From: Acinetobacter nosocomialis | GTDB taxonomy: Bacteria; Pseudomonadota; Gammaproteobacteria; Pseudomonadales; Moraxellaceae | Direction of reading: 5' to 3' | DNA length: 64,000 bases | Assembly (NCBI GenBank): GCA_025736915.1 | Contig: CP107049.1 | Coordinates: 2,914,001 to 2,978,000, forward strand | In this document: positions 18,910-28,441 of the stretch, piece after piece | Position numbering within the stretch: the first letter of the stretch is position 1 | How the letters are laid out: each line of letters starts with the position of its first letter | Translations under genes and position numbers: made by a program | Notes under the pieces: generated by a model | Databases searched by the model: none | What the model saw: only the letters and a program-made list of their open reading frames with translations | Told to the model about the DNA's origin: nothing

Positions 18910-19004
18910 AACTATCCTTTTTTTACTAACAGTTTGCCTGAGCAATCTATAAAGACTGCTCGGCATATGTGATTTAGGTTGAAGTGTTTAGAGCGATAGG
19001 GGCA

Positions 19005-20477
19005 TTAAAAAATGCTTTGATAATCGCCAAGTTCAACTTGAATAGATTTGATACGGGTATAGTGCCCAAGCGTGGTTAAGCCATTTTCGCGGCCTACACC
19101 AGATTGTTTATAGCCACCGACTGGCATCTCGGCAGGCGATTCGCCCCACGTGTTAATCCAGCAAATACCAGCTTCAATCTGGTGAATAATGCGATGAGCG
19201 CGGCTAATATCTTGAGTGACAACGCCAGCAGCTAAACCAAAGGTGGTGTCGTTGGCACGACGGATGACTTCTTTTTCGGTTTCATAGCTTAAAATGCTCA
19301 TGACAGGTCCAAAAATTTCTTCTTGAACAATGGCCATCTGGTCAGTGCAATCGCTAAATACTGTCGGTAGTACATAAGCACCTTTGGCAAGCTCGCCTTC
19401 GGTCGCACGACCACCACCAATTAACACTTTAGCGCCTTGTTGTTTGCCTGACTCAATGAAAGACAACACTTTTTCCATATGAGGGAAGCTGGTGAGCGGA
19501 CCGAAGTTGGTGTCTTCAGCCATTGGGTCACCAATGCGAATACGTTTTACACGCTCTACCACAGCTTTTTCAAAGTCGGCTAAACGTGATTGTGGGACAA
19601 ATACGCGCGTACCGTTAGTACATACTTGACCCGAGCTAAAGAAGTTCGCCATGACTGCAATATCTGCGGCACGGTTAAGGTCGGCATCTTCACAAATAAT
19701 CAGTGGTGATTTACCACCAAGTTCCATGGTCACTTCTTTAAGCGTAGAACCCGCAGCACTTGCCATGACTTTTTTGCCGGTTTCCACACCACCAGTGAAT
19801 GAGATTTTTTCAATCACAGGATGTTCAGTGAGCCATTGACCAATTTCACGGCCAGCACCTTGTACCACGTTAAATACGCCGTCTGGTAAACCAGCTTCTG
19901 TATAGATTTCTGCAAGTTTAAATGCAGTGAGTGGTGTTGTTTCACTTGGTTTGAAAATCATAGCGTTGCCGGCTGCAAGAGCAGGGGCAGATTTCCATAA
20001 AGCGATTTGAATTGGATAGTTCCAAGCCCCAATACCTGCAACCACTCCTAATGGTTCACGGCGTGTATAAAAGAAACTTGATTCGCGAAGTGGAACTTGG
20101 TCGCCCTGAATGGCGGTTGCAAGTCCTGCGTAGTATTCGAGTACATCTGCACCAGTCACAATATCAACTGTAGATGTTTCGCTGTAGGCTTTACCGGTGT
20201 CGAGTGTTTCAAGACGGGCAAGCTCATCATTACGTTCACGGAGAATATCGACAGCACGGCGTAAAATACGTGAACGCTCCATAGCGGTCATGGCTGCCCA
20301 GATTTTTTGTCCTTGTTGGGCACTTTTTACAGCAGCTTCAATATCTTGTTCAGATGCCTGTTGAAGAGTCGCGATTGTCTCGCCGTTGGCAGGGTTAATA
20401 CTATTAAATGTTTTACCACTGGTTGCTTCAACGTAGCGTCCATGGATATACAGTTGATAAACTTGTACATCACTCAT
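19005..20477 (-). CDS. betB: betaine aldehyde dehydrogenase
   Basis: Encodes 490 aa, the same length as E. coli BetB. It converts betaine aldehyde to glycine betaine with NAD(P). Catalytic Glu252 (MELGGKSP) and nucleophile Cys286 (SSGQVCTNG) are at the family positions, and the cofactor loop '[22 protein letters not shown]' is intact. The ATG at 20477 has AGGAGAG upstream and overlaps the end of betI by eight bases, so betI and betB are coupled; the longer frame from 20507 is unlikely. Confidence 0.97.
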   Translation of the reverse strand: MSDVQVYQLYIHGRYVEATSGKTFNSINPANGETIATLQQASEQDIEAAVKSAQQGQKIWAAMTAMERSRILRRAVDILRERNDELARLETLDTGKAYSETSTVDIVTGADVLEYYAGLATAIQGDQVPLRESSFFYTRREPLGVVAGIGAWNYPIQIALWKSAPALAAGNAMIFKPSETTPLTAFKLAEIYTEAGLPDGVFNVVQGAGREIGQWLTEHPVIEKISFTGGVETGKKVMASAAGSTLKEVTMELGGKSPLIICEDADLNRAADIAVMANFFSSGQVCTNGTRVFVPQSRLADFEKAVVERVKRIRIGDPMAEDTNFGPLTSFPHMEKVLSFIESGKQQGAKVLIGGGRATEGELAKGAYVLPTVFSDCTDQMAIVQEEIFGPVMSILSYETEKEVIRRANDTTFGLAAGVVTQDISRAHRIIHQIEAGICWINTWGESPAEMPVGGYKQSGVGRENGLTTLGHYTRIKSIQVELGDYQSIF

Positions 20478-21093
20478 TTTGTCTCTCCTGCAAAGGCTTG
20501 TTCGCAAATTGCAATTGCGTTTTTACATAATCGTAAGCAATGGAACGGGCCAGCTCGCTGTCAAATTCGTTGTGACGGCTTAAACTGCCGCGTAGCCATA
20601 ATCCATCAATCAATGCTGCCAAACCTCTTGCGGCAACACTGGCCTGTTGTTCATCTATTAACTTGAGAAAATAAAACTTCAAGTTGGAGTACAGGCGTTG
20701 ATCATTAATCTTTTGCAAACGGCTCAGGTCTGGTACATGCATACTTGCAGACCAAAAGTCTAACCAGACCCGCATTGCTTTTTCATTTACCTGACTAATG
20801 TCAAAGTTAGAGTCAATAATTGCCTTAATCTGGCTTTCTGGATGCGAATCTGCTTCTGCTCTGTATTGTTCGGTTTTACGACGCAAAACATTCAGCATTT
20901 CTTGCATACAGGTATTTATTAACCCTTGTTTGTCGCCAAAATAATGGCTAACAATGCCGGTCGACAGCTCGGCTTTTTTTGCAATTTGTGCAATGGTGGT
21001 ATTGGATAACCCCACTTCATAAATTACGTCGAGTGCAGCGTTCATAATCTCTTCACGGCGCACATGCTCTGGTTTTACTCTGCGTTTTGTCAT
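20470..21093 (-). CDS. betI: TetR-family choline-responsive repressor BetI
   Basis: Encodes 207 aa. The N-terminal helix-turn-helix ([23 protein letters not shown], about residues 29-51) is close to BetI of enterobacteria; the remainder is the helical ligand domain. It represses the bet genes and releases in response to choline. The adjacent 46-bp palindrome containing TTGAACGTTCAA is its expected operator. Start at the ATG 21093 ([10 protein letters not shown]) is preferred over two upstream ATGs on family alignment; the Shine-Dalgarno is weak (GTGGA). Confidence 0.95.
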   Translation of the reverse strand: MTKRRVKPEHVRREEIMNAALDVIYEVGLSNTTIAQIAKKAELSTGIVSHYFGDKQGLINTCMQEMLNVLRRKTEQYRAEADSHPESQIKAIIDSNFDISQVNEKAMRVWLDFWSASMHVPDLSRLQKINDQRLYSNLKFYFLKLIDEQQASVAARGLAALIDGLWLRGSLSRHNEFDSELARSIAYDYVKTQLQFANKPLQERQNE

Positions 21094-21169
21094 GATTGTC
21101 CACATCAGCACTTTTACGGGTGCTTTAAATTCAGCATGTTAACTTGCAGAGCATCATAGCACTTTTTTT

Positions 21170-21215
21170 ATCATACTTGTTATTGATTGAACGTTCAATC
21201 AATAACAAGTATGAT
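21170..21215. promoter_or_regulatory. 46-bp perfect palindrome, probable BetI operator
   Basis: Both halves match exactly out to 23 bases each way from the centre at 21192/21193, the core being ATTGAACGTTCAAT. It lies between divergent betI and betT1, 77 bases from the betI start and 143 from betT1. TetR-family repressors bind such palindromes, and BetI sites in other bacteria have a similar TTGAACGTTCAA core. I infer that it controls both directions. The perfect symmetry is longer than one TetR dimer site, so two dimers may bind. Confidence 0.85.
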
Positions 21216-21358
21216 GTGTAAAAATCAATGAATTTTTGAATCTTACTTCGGGGTAGAAGAGATAGAATCAGAAGTTCTTACGGATAGGATGATGCGCATA
21301 AGTCCAGTACTTATCACGTTATTTTGGAAAAAATACACCGATTGCAAGGAGCAATAAG

Positions 21359-22981
21359 ATGGTGTTGAAAAGTGATGGATATTCTTCAGACCATATTCGG
21401 TTAAATCGTTTCGTATTTTGGAGTTCAGCAGTCAGTATCGGCATTTTTGGCTTGTTATTTGTGCTGTTTCCAGAAAAAAGTCAGTTTTGGCTGACCTATG
21501 TGCAAGAGCAGGTAAACCACTTTTTCGGGTGGTATTACATGTTGGTGATTGTGCTGTGTTTAGGCTTTGTGGCTTGGCTTGCCTTCTCAAAAGTGGGACA
21601 AATTCCTTTAGGAAAAGACCACGACAAACCTGAGTTTGGCTATTTGGCTTGGACCTCAATGCTGTTTTCAGCAGGGATTGGTATCGCGCTACTTTATTAT
21701 GGTGTTGCTGAACCTGTTGACCATTTTCTAAGACCACCTGAAGGTGAGGCAGGTACTATTCAGGCCGCCCGAAATGCCATGACCTATAGCTTTTTGCACT
21801 GGGGTATTCATGGCTGGGTGCTTTATGCCTTGCTCGGTGTGACCTTAGGTTACTTTGCTTTTAGACAAGATTTACCGCTTGCATTGCGCTCGGCTCTCTA
21901 TCCAATTTTCGGAGAGCGAGTTCATGGCTTAGTGGGTGATTTTGTCGATGGCTTTGGTATTTTGGCGACCGTTATTTCGCTAGTGACCAACTTAGGTATT
22001 GGTGCTTTAGTGCTGGTTTCAGGTATTTGTTATTTAATTCCTGAAATACCGCATAGCTCTGCAACCTTAATTACAGCTGTTCTCGTCATGATGAGTGTTG
22101 CGACCATCACAACAGTGGTTGGCATTGAAAAAGGCTTGGCATGGTTATCGCGTATTAATTTGCGTTTGCTCTATGCTTTACTTTTATTTGTATTTTTAAC
22201 AGGGCCAACTAACCATTTGTTAAATGGTCTTGTTCAAAATGTCGGTGATTACCTCAACAATTTTATGGGTAAAAGTTTTGATATGTATTTATACAATCAA
22301 AAAGCCAGTGGCTGGTTGGGTTCATGGACTGTGTTTTATTGGGCATGGTGGATTGCTTGGGCACCTTTTGTAGGAATGTTTATTGCCCGCATTTCCAAAG
22401 GTCGAACCATTCGTGAAGTGGTTTTGGGTGTATGCCTCATTCCATTAGGTTTTACCTTGGCTTGGATTTCGATTTTTGGAAACACCGCAATTTATTTAAT
22501 TCTCAACCAAAAGCAGAAAGCTTTAGGTGATATGGTTTTAAGTGACCCAGCATTGTCATTATTCAAATTACTCGAATATCTCCCGTTTAATCCGTATATT
22601 GCCGGGATTGTTGTTGTAATTTGTTTCGTTTTATTTTTGACCCCTGTTGGGTCTGGTACACTAATGATCGCCAATTTGTCCTCGAAAGGGGGCACCAGTG
22701 ATAGTGATTCACCGATCTGGTTACGCATCTTTTGGTCTGTGGTCATTACCATTGTAAGTATCGGCTTATTATTAGCAGGTAGTTTTAACTCCATGCAAAG
22801 TGCAGTGGTGTTATGTGGTTTACCATTTTCTGTGATTATTTTGCTTTATATGTTTGGTCTAGCCAAAGCCCTAAAGCAAGATGATTTTGACCCGAATGTT
22901 GCGAAAAAGCAGTTAGCTATTTCAAAAGACATTTCTATTCCATCGAATTGTGACCAGAACAAAGTAACCGAGGTTTTATAA
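21359..22981 (+). CDS. betT1: BCCT-family choline transporter, short form (BetT1)
   Basis: Encodes 540 aa with 12 predicted helices. The BCCT signature around 'SWTVFYWAWWIAWAPFVGMF' followed by IARISKGRTIRE is present, as is the Gly-rich 'SAGIGIALLYYGVAEP' segment with a Tyr-Tyr where the next gene has Phe-Phe. The C-terminal tail after the last helix is short, so it lacks the long osmosensory domain of BetT. In A. baylyi a paired short/long BetT set is described, and this gene corresponds to the short, osmolarity-independent one. AAGGAG sits seven bases before the ATG. First gene of the rightward arm from the BetI operator. Confidence 0.92.
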   Translation: MVLKSDGYSSDHIRLNRFVFWSSAVSIGIFGLLFVLFPEKSQFWLTYVQEQVNHFFGWYYMLVIVLCLGFVAWLAFSKVGQIPLGKDHDKPEFGYLAWTSMLFSAGIGIALLYYGVAEPVDHFLRPPEGEAGTIQAARNAMTYSFLHWGIHGWVLYALLGVTLGYFAFRQDLPLALRSALYPIFGERVHGLVGDFVDGFGILATVISLVTNLGIGALVLVSGICYLIPEIPHSSATLITAVLVMMSVATITTVVGIEKGLAWLSRINLRLLYALLLFVFLTGPTNHLLNGLVQNVGDYLNNFMGKSFDMYLYNQKASGWLGSWTVFYWAWWIAWAPFVGMFIARISKGRTIREVVLGVCLIPLGFTLAWISIFGNTAIYLILNQKQKALGDMVLSDPALSLFKLLEYLPFNPYIAGIVVVICFVLFLTPVGSGTLMIANLSSKGGTSDSDSPIWLRIFWSVVITIVSIGLLLAGSFNSMQSAVVLCGLPFSVIILLYMFGLAKALKQDDFDPNVAKKQLAISKDISIPSNCDQNKVTEVL

Positions 22982-23098
22982 TCTTGGTTCATCACATTTA
23001 TTTATATTTTTTGCGTTCAAAGCAGTCTTTTCATTATGGTTAAATAATGAAAAGACTAAATTGAATATTTTATTTTTCTTCTATTCCTTGAGGATTGT

Positions 23099-25165
23099 AT
23101 GGCAACAGATAATCCAAGAGCAGTTGATGATTTAACATTATCTAAATCTAAAAAAGACCCGCTTAACCGTGTGGTTTTTTATATTTCAGCTCTAATCATT
23201 TTAATCTTTTCTCTCGTTACTTTTTTATTTAACGATTTCGCAAATCGAACTATTAACACCGTTCTTGCGTGGGTAACGTCAACCTTTGGCTGGTATTATT
23301 TACTGGCTGCAACGCTATATATGGTGTTTGTAATTTTTATTGCCTGTTCAAGATATGGTGAAATTAAGCTTGGTCCTAAACACTCAAAGCCTGAGTTTAG
23401 TCTACTGAGTTGGTCTGCCATGCTGTTTTCGGCAGGTATTGGTATCGATTTAATGTTCTTCTCGGTGGCCGAGCCATTATCTCATTATATGCAGCCGCCT
23501 GTTGGCGTAGGCCAGACCTATGAAGCTGCACGCCAAAGTATGGTGTGGACCCTATTTCACTATGGTTTGACTGGATGGTGTATGTATGCCTTGATTGGTA
23601 TGGCACTTGGCTATTTTAGTTATCGCTATAACTTACCGCTTACCATTCGTTCTGCACTTTACCCGATTTTCGGGAATAGAATTAATGGGGCAATTGGCCA
23701 TAGTGTGGATACTGCCGCCGTCATCGGGACAATTTTTGGTATTGCGACCACCTGCGGGATTGGCGTAGTACAGCTGAACTATGGTTTACATGTTTTATTA
23801 GGACTGCCAGAGAATATCTGGATGCAGTTTGCACTCATTGCCATTGCAGTCGGTATTAGTATTATTTCAGTGACATCTGGGGTGAATAAAGGCCTTAGGA
23901 TTTTGTCTGAAATCAACATTTATGTATCAATTGGTCTTTTACTGTTTATTTTGTTCTTGGGCAATACCGAGTTTTTACTCAATGCGCTGGTACAAAATAT
24001 TGGTGATTATTTAACTCGCTTCCCAACCTTAGCCTTACAAAGTTTTGCTTTTGAGCAACCTAAAGATTGGATGAGCAGTTGGACCTTGTTCTTCTGGGCA
24101 TGGTGGATTGCTTGGTCGCCATTTGTAGGTTTGTTTTTGGCTCGTATTTCTAGAGGCCGTACTATTCGTGAGTTTGTGTGCGGGACTTTAATTATTCCTC
24201 TGTTATTTACCTTAACGTGGTTATCCATTTTTGGTAATAGCGCATTGCACAGCGTGATTTTTGAAGGCAACCAAACTTTGGCTGCAACGGTATTATCAAA
24301 TCCGGCACATGGTTTTTATGACCTGTTAGCGCAGTATCCAGGTTTTACCTTCATTGCTTCAATCGCAACAGTGACAGGTCTGTTATTCTATGTGACTTCT
24401 GCCGACTCGGGTGCATTGGTTTTAGGTAACTTCACGACCAAGCTTACCCATATTGATAATGATGCGCCGCGTTGGTTAAGCGTGTTTTGGGCAATTGCCA
24501 TTGGGTTATTAACGCTCGCTATGCTGATGACCAACGGGATTACCGCTTTGCAAAATGCAACCATCATTATGGGACTGCCGTTTAGTTTCGTGATGTTCCT
24601 TGTGATGGCGGGGCTTTATAAGTCGCTCAGACTTGAAGACTATAGGCATGCCAGCCGAAGTATGAATGCAGCACCTGTAGTGGGTAACGTCGATATTCTC
24701 AATTGGAAACAGCGTTTGACTCGGGTTATGCATCATCCGGGAACGTCTGAAACCAGACGAATGCTCGATACCGTTTGCAAACCTGCTGTTCAAGCTGTTG
24801 CCGATGAACTCATTAAGCAAGGTATGAATGTAGACGTGCAGCAAACACCACTTGAAGATGAAGAGGTGCTATATCACCTCGATATCACCATTCATTTGGA
24901 AGAAGAGCAAAACTTCGTTTATCAGATTTGGCCAGTCCGTTATAGCGCGCCTAACTTTAGTCAGCGTGTAAAACGAGGCAAACAGTTTTATTACCGCCTC
25001 GAAACTTATCTTTATGAAGGTTCTCAAGACAACGACCTTGTTGGTTACAGTAAAGAACAGGTCATTAATGATATTTTAGATAAATATGAACGACATATGA
25101 CGTTCTTGCATATTAATCGTATTAGCCCTGGGAACCGTCCATTATTCCCAGATCCGCAAGCTTAA
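23099..25165 (+). CDS. betT2: BCCT-family choline transporter with long C-terminal domain (BetT2)
   Basis: Encodes 688 aa, about the length of E. coli BetT (677). The same 12-helix core as its neighbour, with 'SSWTLFFWAWWIAWSPFVGLF' split by the expected Trp-rich motif, followed by about 175 cytoplasmic residues ('LEEEQNFVYQIWPVRYSAP', 'RLETYLYEGSQDNDLVGYSKEQV') typical of osmoregulated BetT. It lies 117 bases after betT1 on the same strand and shares the operon or a nearby promoter. The pair suggests constitutive plus osmostress-activated choline uptake. Confidence 0.93.
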   Translation: MATDNPRAVDDLTLSKSKKDPLNRVVFYISALIILIFSLVTFLFNDFANRTINTVLAWVTSTFGWYYLLAATLYMVFVIFIACSRYGEIKLGPKHSKPEFSLLSWSAMLFSAGIGIDLMFFSVAEPLSHYMQPPVGVGQTYEAARQSMVWTLFHYGLTGWCMYALIGMALGYFSYRYNLPLTIRSALYPIFGNRINGAIGHSVDTAAVIGTIFGIATTCGIGVVQLNYGLHVLLGLPENIWMQFALIAIAVGISIISVTSGVNKGLRILSEINIYVSIGLLLFILFLGNTEFLLNALVQNIGDYLTRFPTLALQSFAFEQPKDWMSSWTLFFWAWWIAWSPFVGLFLARISRGRTIREFVCGTLIIPLLFTLTWLSIFGNSALHSVIFEGNQTLAATVLSNPAHGFYDLLAQYPGFTFIASIATVTGLLFYVTSADSGALVLGNFTTKLTHIDNDAPRWLSVFWAIAIGLLTLAMLMTNGITALQNATIIMGLPFSFVMFLVMAGLYKSLRLEDYRHASRSMNAAPVVGNVDILNWKQRLTRVMHHPGTSETRRMLDTVCKPAVQAVADELIKQGMNVDVQQTPLEDEEVLYHLDITIHLEEEQNFVYQIWPVRYSAPNFSQRVKRGKQFYYRLETYLYEGSQDNDLVGYSKEQVINDILDKYERHMTFLHINRISPGNRPLFPDPQA

Positions 25166-25176
25166 GGGGAATATGC

Positions 25177-25791
25177 ATGGTCTCACCATATCTGCATTCT
25201 TTTGCTTTATTTTTCTCTTTGCTCAATCCATTTTTAATGAGCATTTATATGATTGGCCTGATCCGCCATTCAGAAACCAAGGTATTTAACAAAGCCTTAA
25301 TTCAGGGCAGCTTGATTGCTTATATCGTCTTTATGCTGTTTGCATGGGGCGGTGAAGCAATCTTTAGTAAATATCTGAACGTACGCTTTGAGGCTTTCCA
25401 GATTTTTGGTGGTCTTATCTTTTTAGTAATTGGTTATCGCTATGTGTTTCAGGGTGCCGACACCATTGGTGAAATGCGCGGTGCACCTGAGCATTTAGCC
25501 GGAACGATCGCCATGCCTTTTATGATCGGGCCGGGCACCATTAGTGCGGCTGTGGTCACAGGTATTGAAATGTCGATTGGTGCTGCGGCACTTGTTATTG
25601 GATTTACCATGTTTTTAACATGCAGTATTTTGATTTTGATGAAATTTTCACATGATCATTTACGCTATAAACATGCAAAATACATCGATCGATATTTTGA
25701 TATTGTCGGGCGTTTATCTGCTTTATTAATTGGTACGATTGCTGTTGATATGATTATTAATGGTATTACCGGACTGATCCATAAAGTATAG
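25177..25791 (+). CDS. MarC-family integral membrane protein
   Basis: Encodes 204 aa with six hydrophobic spans. Begins with the family N-terminus 'FALFFSLLNPF' and has the mirrored 'AMPFMIGPGTISAAVV' segment in the second half. MarC proteins were once thought to be antibiotic-resistance proteins but have no settled function; they resemble small-molecule exporters. It follows betT2 by 11 bases with AAGGGGAA before the ATG, so it is probably the third gene of that transcript, though a link to choline is not established. Confidence 0.88.
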   Translation: MVSPYLHSFALFFSLLNPFLMSIYMIGLIRHSETKVFNKALIQGSLIAYIVFMLFAWGGEAIFSKYLNVRFEAFQIFGGLIFLVIGYRYVFQGADTIGEMRGAPEHLAGTIAMPFMIGPGTISAAVVTGIEMSIGAAALVIGFTMFLTCSILILMKFSHDHLRYKHAKYIDRYFDIVGRLSALLIGTIAVDMIINGITGLIHKV

Positions 25792-26053
25792 TCAGCCTCA
25801 TATAAAACGATGCTGTGTCATTTAAAATGGAACAAAATGGCATAGCATCTTTAATTTATTTTTGGCTGCTTCTCAGCTTTTTATTTAAGAAAAACTAAAA
25901 AGTAATTAAAAATAATAGCTTGAAAAATATTCGTTCAAAAAAAGAATTAACAATATTAAAAAATACGATGCTATGTTGTGGATTTAAGCATGTTTTTTTT
26001 GTGAATTATCAACCATAATGTTTTCTGAGCTTGTTTTGAGACAGAGTTGAGTC

Positions 26054-26569
26054 ATGCCTACATTAGATGAAATGACAACCGTAACTGATGATCAGTCAGA
26101 ATTAACCATGTCAGTGTTAATGACCCCAGACATGGCAAATTTTTCAGGTAATGTTCATGGTGGAACAATTCTAAAGCTGTTAGACCAAGTGGCCTACGCT
26201 TGTGCAAGTCGTTATTCAGGCAGTTATGTCGTAACGTTGTCTGTAGATAAAGTAAATTTTAAAGAACCAATTTATGTGGGCGAACTCGTTACATTTTTAG
26301 CGAGTGTGAACCATGTGGGTCGTACTTCAATGGAAGTGGGTATTCGTGTAGAAGCACAGAATATTCAAAAGCGTACCGTGCGCCACACCAATAGCTGTTA
26401 TTTCACGATGGTTTCGGTTGATGAGCATGGTAAACCACGTGAAGTGCCTCAATTAAAACTCGATACTGAATGGAAACGCTGTCGATTTGAAGCAGCAGAA
26501 CACCGTAAGGTGTTGCGCCTACAAGAAAATCATAATCCTTCTTGTAGCATGTATAAGAAAACTTCTTAA
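26054..26569 (+). CDS. acyl-CoA thioesterase, hotdog fold (YciA-like)
   Basis: Encodes 171 aa. The central hotdog helix with 'GNVHGGTILKLLDQVAY' (residues 32-48) holds the active-site Asn33, His35 and Asp44 of this thioesterase group, followed by the strands 'VTLSVDKVNFKEPIYVGELV' and 'TSMEVGIRVEA'. Such cytoplasmic hexamers hydrolyse acyl-CoAs to free acids; chain-length preference cannot be read. It stands alone after a 262-base gap that shows nothing notable, and ends at a strong terminator. Confidence 0.9.
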   Translation: MPTLDEMTTVTDDQSELTMSVLMTPDMANFSGNVHGGTILKLLDQVAYACASRYSGSYVVTLSVDKVNFKEPIYVGELVTFLASVNHVGRTSMEVGIRVEAQNIQKRTVRHTNSCYFTMVSVDEHGKPREVPQLKLDTEWKRCRFEAAEHRKVLRLQENHNPSCSMYKKTS

Positions 26570-26590
26570 ACAACAAAGAAGACTAAATTA

Positions 26591-26627
26591 AAAAAAGATC
26601 GAACCGCAGCATGGTTCGATCTTTTTT
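26591..26627. terminator. bidirectional intrinsic terminator
   Basis: Perfect 15-bp stem AAAAAAGATCGAACC / GGTTCGATCTTTTTT with a 7-base loop. It serves the thioesterase gene on the plus strand and can also stop leftward transcription of the small gene on the other side. Confidence 0.92.
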
Positions 26628-26700
26628 CTTCACCGAAATTCAACGTCCTGTTTCGTTTCAGCAAAATTATCTCTGAGCTTGGAGGAGAGTACAGAGGTAA

Positions 26701-26898
26701 TTATTGAGCAGCAGGAGCAGCTTCAGAAGCAGAACCTACCGCTTCAGATGCAGCATTTGCAGTGTTTGCTTGCTCTTGAGTTGAAACTACAACTTTATCT
26801 TCTGCTGGAGCATGAACTTTATCATGTTTAGAAGCAGCAAAAGTTGAAGCAGCAGTTAAAGCTAGAGTAGTCGCGAGTAAAGTTTTAGCTAATTTCAT
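26701..26898 (-). CDS. small exported Ala-rich protein
   Basis: Encodes 65 aa. A clear Sec signal peptide (MKLAKTLLATTLALTAASTFAA, cleavage after about residue 21) precedes a short hydrophilic, low-complexity mature peptide rich in Ala, Glu, Ser and Val with no Cys. No domain is recognisable. Such short Ala-rich periplasmic peptides are common in Acinetobacter annotations, but I know of no assigned role. Codon use and a good signal peptide argue that it is real; AAGGAT lies a suitable distance before the ATG. Confidence 0.75.
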   Translation of the reverse strand: MKLAKTLLATTLALTAASTFAASKHDKVHAPAEDKVVVSTQEQANTANAASEAVGSASEAAPAAQ

Positions 26899-27400
26899 TT
26901 TATGGCATCCTTAAATTCATTAAAAAATAAATCAAACCTAATCGTTCACGCCTACCTGACAAAACATGTATGGCTGAATGACTAAGCTAGGACACATGCT
27001 AAGCCGAGCTTTGGATTACATCAATTAACTTAACAATCTATTACGCCTATCTTAACAATATGAAATATACGGGCCGTTTATGTGCATCTACTGTAAAATT
27101 GGAGCGCTTGTTGAGCGCTAAAAATGTGAAAGAATATTTCTTGTTGAGTAAAAAAAAGCCAAGTTGGTTACGCAAACAAAACACTCTGGCATGAATTATG
27201 AATGCTTATAAATAGAATATTCCGTTTAATTATTTTTTATTTAAAGTTAATTTAGATTATTGATGAGATGTATGTCACAAAAATGCTGTTTTAGCCGGAT
27301 AATTGAAAACTATAGCTTCAAAATGAAAAATGTTTTCCATGCCACTTAAACAGTGATATACCTTTCTTAGTTTTTAAAACCTTGTTGATTTGAGCCGCTT
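26899..27400. other. 502-base intergenic region
   Basis: Upstream region of two divergent genes. It contains a 6-bp-stem hairpin AGCGCT/AGCGCT at 27103-27119 and a 44-codon plus-strand frame at 27060-27194 (MKYTGRLCAS..., strongly basic) that has no Shine-Dalgarno. I do not see a clear Zur-type box before the COG0523 gene. No RNA gene recognised. Confidence 0.45.
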
Positions 27401-28399
27401 GTGAAACTTATTGCCCCAAAAACTGTGCCTACCCATATTATCTCAGGGTTTTTAGGTGCAGGAAAAACCACATTATTGCAGCATTTATTAAGTCAGAAAC
27501 CCAAAGATGAAGTGTGGGCAGTTTTAATGAATGAGTTTGGGCAAATTGGAGTCGACCAACAGCTGTTACCTCAAGATGAAGGCTATGCTGTAAAAGAATT
27601 ATTAGGTGGCTGTTTATGTTGTAGTAGCCAACTTCCCATGCATATTGCTTTGGCTCGTTTGTTAAGTGAACAAAAGCCAGACCGACTCTTTATTGAACCT
27701 ACTGGGCTTGGGCACCCTTCACAATTATTTGATCAGTTAACCGAACCGCATTGGCAAAACAGCTTGGCTATGCGTGCATTGGTTACAGTTGTCGATGGTA
27801 GTCGTTTGCATGACACCAATTGGGTTAAACAAAACTTGTATGAAGATCAATTAAAAGCCGCGCAAATTGTGGTGGTGTCGCATGCTGACACCATGACTTT
27901 TGAAGATGATCAGGCACTAGATAAGCTTAAAGATGAATACCAGCCTTATCAGCAGCAATGGCTAAAGACCGAGCATGGTCAACTTGAACTAGCACAAATT
28001 GATGTTGCTGCTCGCTTAACTGAGCGGTCTATACAACCTTTACTTAAGCTTCAAAAACAAATGACCGAAGCTGAAGTTGCAAAAGAAATTCACCAACTGC
28101 CTTATCACTATGTTGAGTCTGCACAAGGTTATATTGTGGCGGGTTGGAAATTACCTAAACGTTGGAAATTTGAGTTCTATGCTCTGCTTGATGTGTTGTG
28201 TGCACAGCAAGACTGGCTACGTATTAAGGGAATTTTTAATACAGATCAGGGATGGAAGACCTTTAATTTTAATCCTGAGCAGTTTAACTATAAGTCTGGT
28301 GAAGAGGGCATTGATAACCGTATTGAAATCATTAGCCAACATGAACATGACTGGCTGGCATTTGAAACTGAATTATTAGATTGCAGAATTGATGAATAG
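27401..28399 (+). CDS. COG0523 (CobW/YjiA) family GTPase, putative metallochaperone
   Basis: Encodes 332 aa with a GTG start. Walker A GFLGAGKT (16-23), the switch 'NEFGQIGVD' and the metal-binding GCLCC (70-74) define the G3E/COG0523 family; the end is a CobW C-terminal domain ('HYVESAQGYIVAGWKLPKRW', 'IKGIFNTDQGW'). Members handle zinc, cobalt or other metals, delivering them to client enzymes. Which metal is unclear because neither neighbour is a metal gene and no His-rich insert is present. Ends in a hairpin shared with the convergent transporter gene. Confidence 0.88.
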   Translation: MKLIAPKTVPTHIISGFLGAGKTTLLQHLLSQKPKDEVWAVLMNEFGQIGVDQQLLPQDEGYAVKELLGGCLCCSSQLPMHIALARLLSEQKPDRLFIEPTGLGHPSQLFDQLTEPHWQNSLAMRALVTVVDGSRLHDTNWVKQNLYEDQLKAAQIVVVSHADTMTFEDDQALDKLKDEYQPYQQQWLKTEHGQLELAQIDVAARLTERSIQPLLKLQKQMTEAEVAKEIHQLPYHYVESAQGYIVAGWKLPKRWKFEFYALLDVLCAQQDWLRIKGIFNTDQGWKTFNFNPEQFNYKSGEEGIDNRIEIISQHEHDWLAFETELLDCRIDE

Positions 28400-28429
28400 A
28401 GAACATTGAAAAGATAGCTCAATGTTCTC
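28399..28429. terminator. hairpin between convergent genes
   Basis: A perfect 11-bp stem GAGAACATTGA / TCAATGTTCTC begins at the last base of the GTPase stop codon. Neither side has a real T-run, so it may be a weak bidirectional terminator or an RNA-stabilising 3' structure. Confidence 0.5.
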
Positions 28430-28441
28430 AAAAATATTCAT

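Noticed and set aside
27241..27400. Zur box before the COG0523 GTPase gene
   Set aside because: I looked for the dyad GAAATGTTATA-like site expected of Acinetobacter Zur and did not find one.
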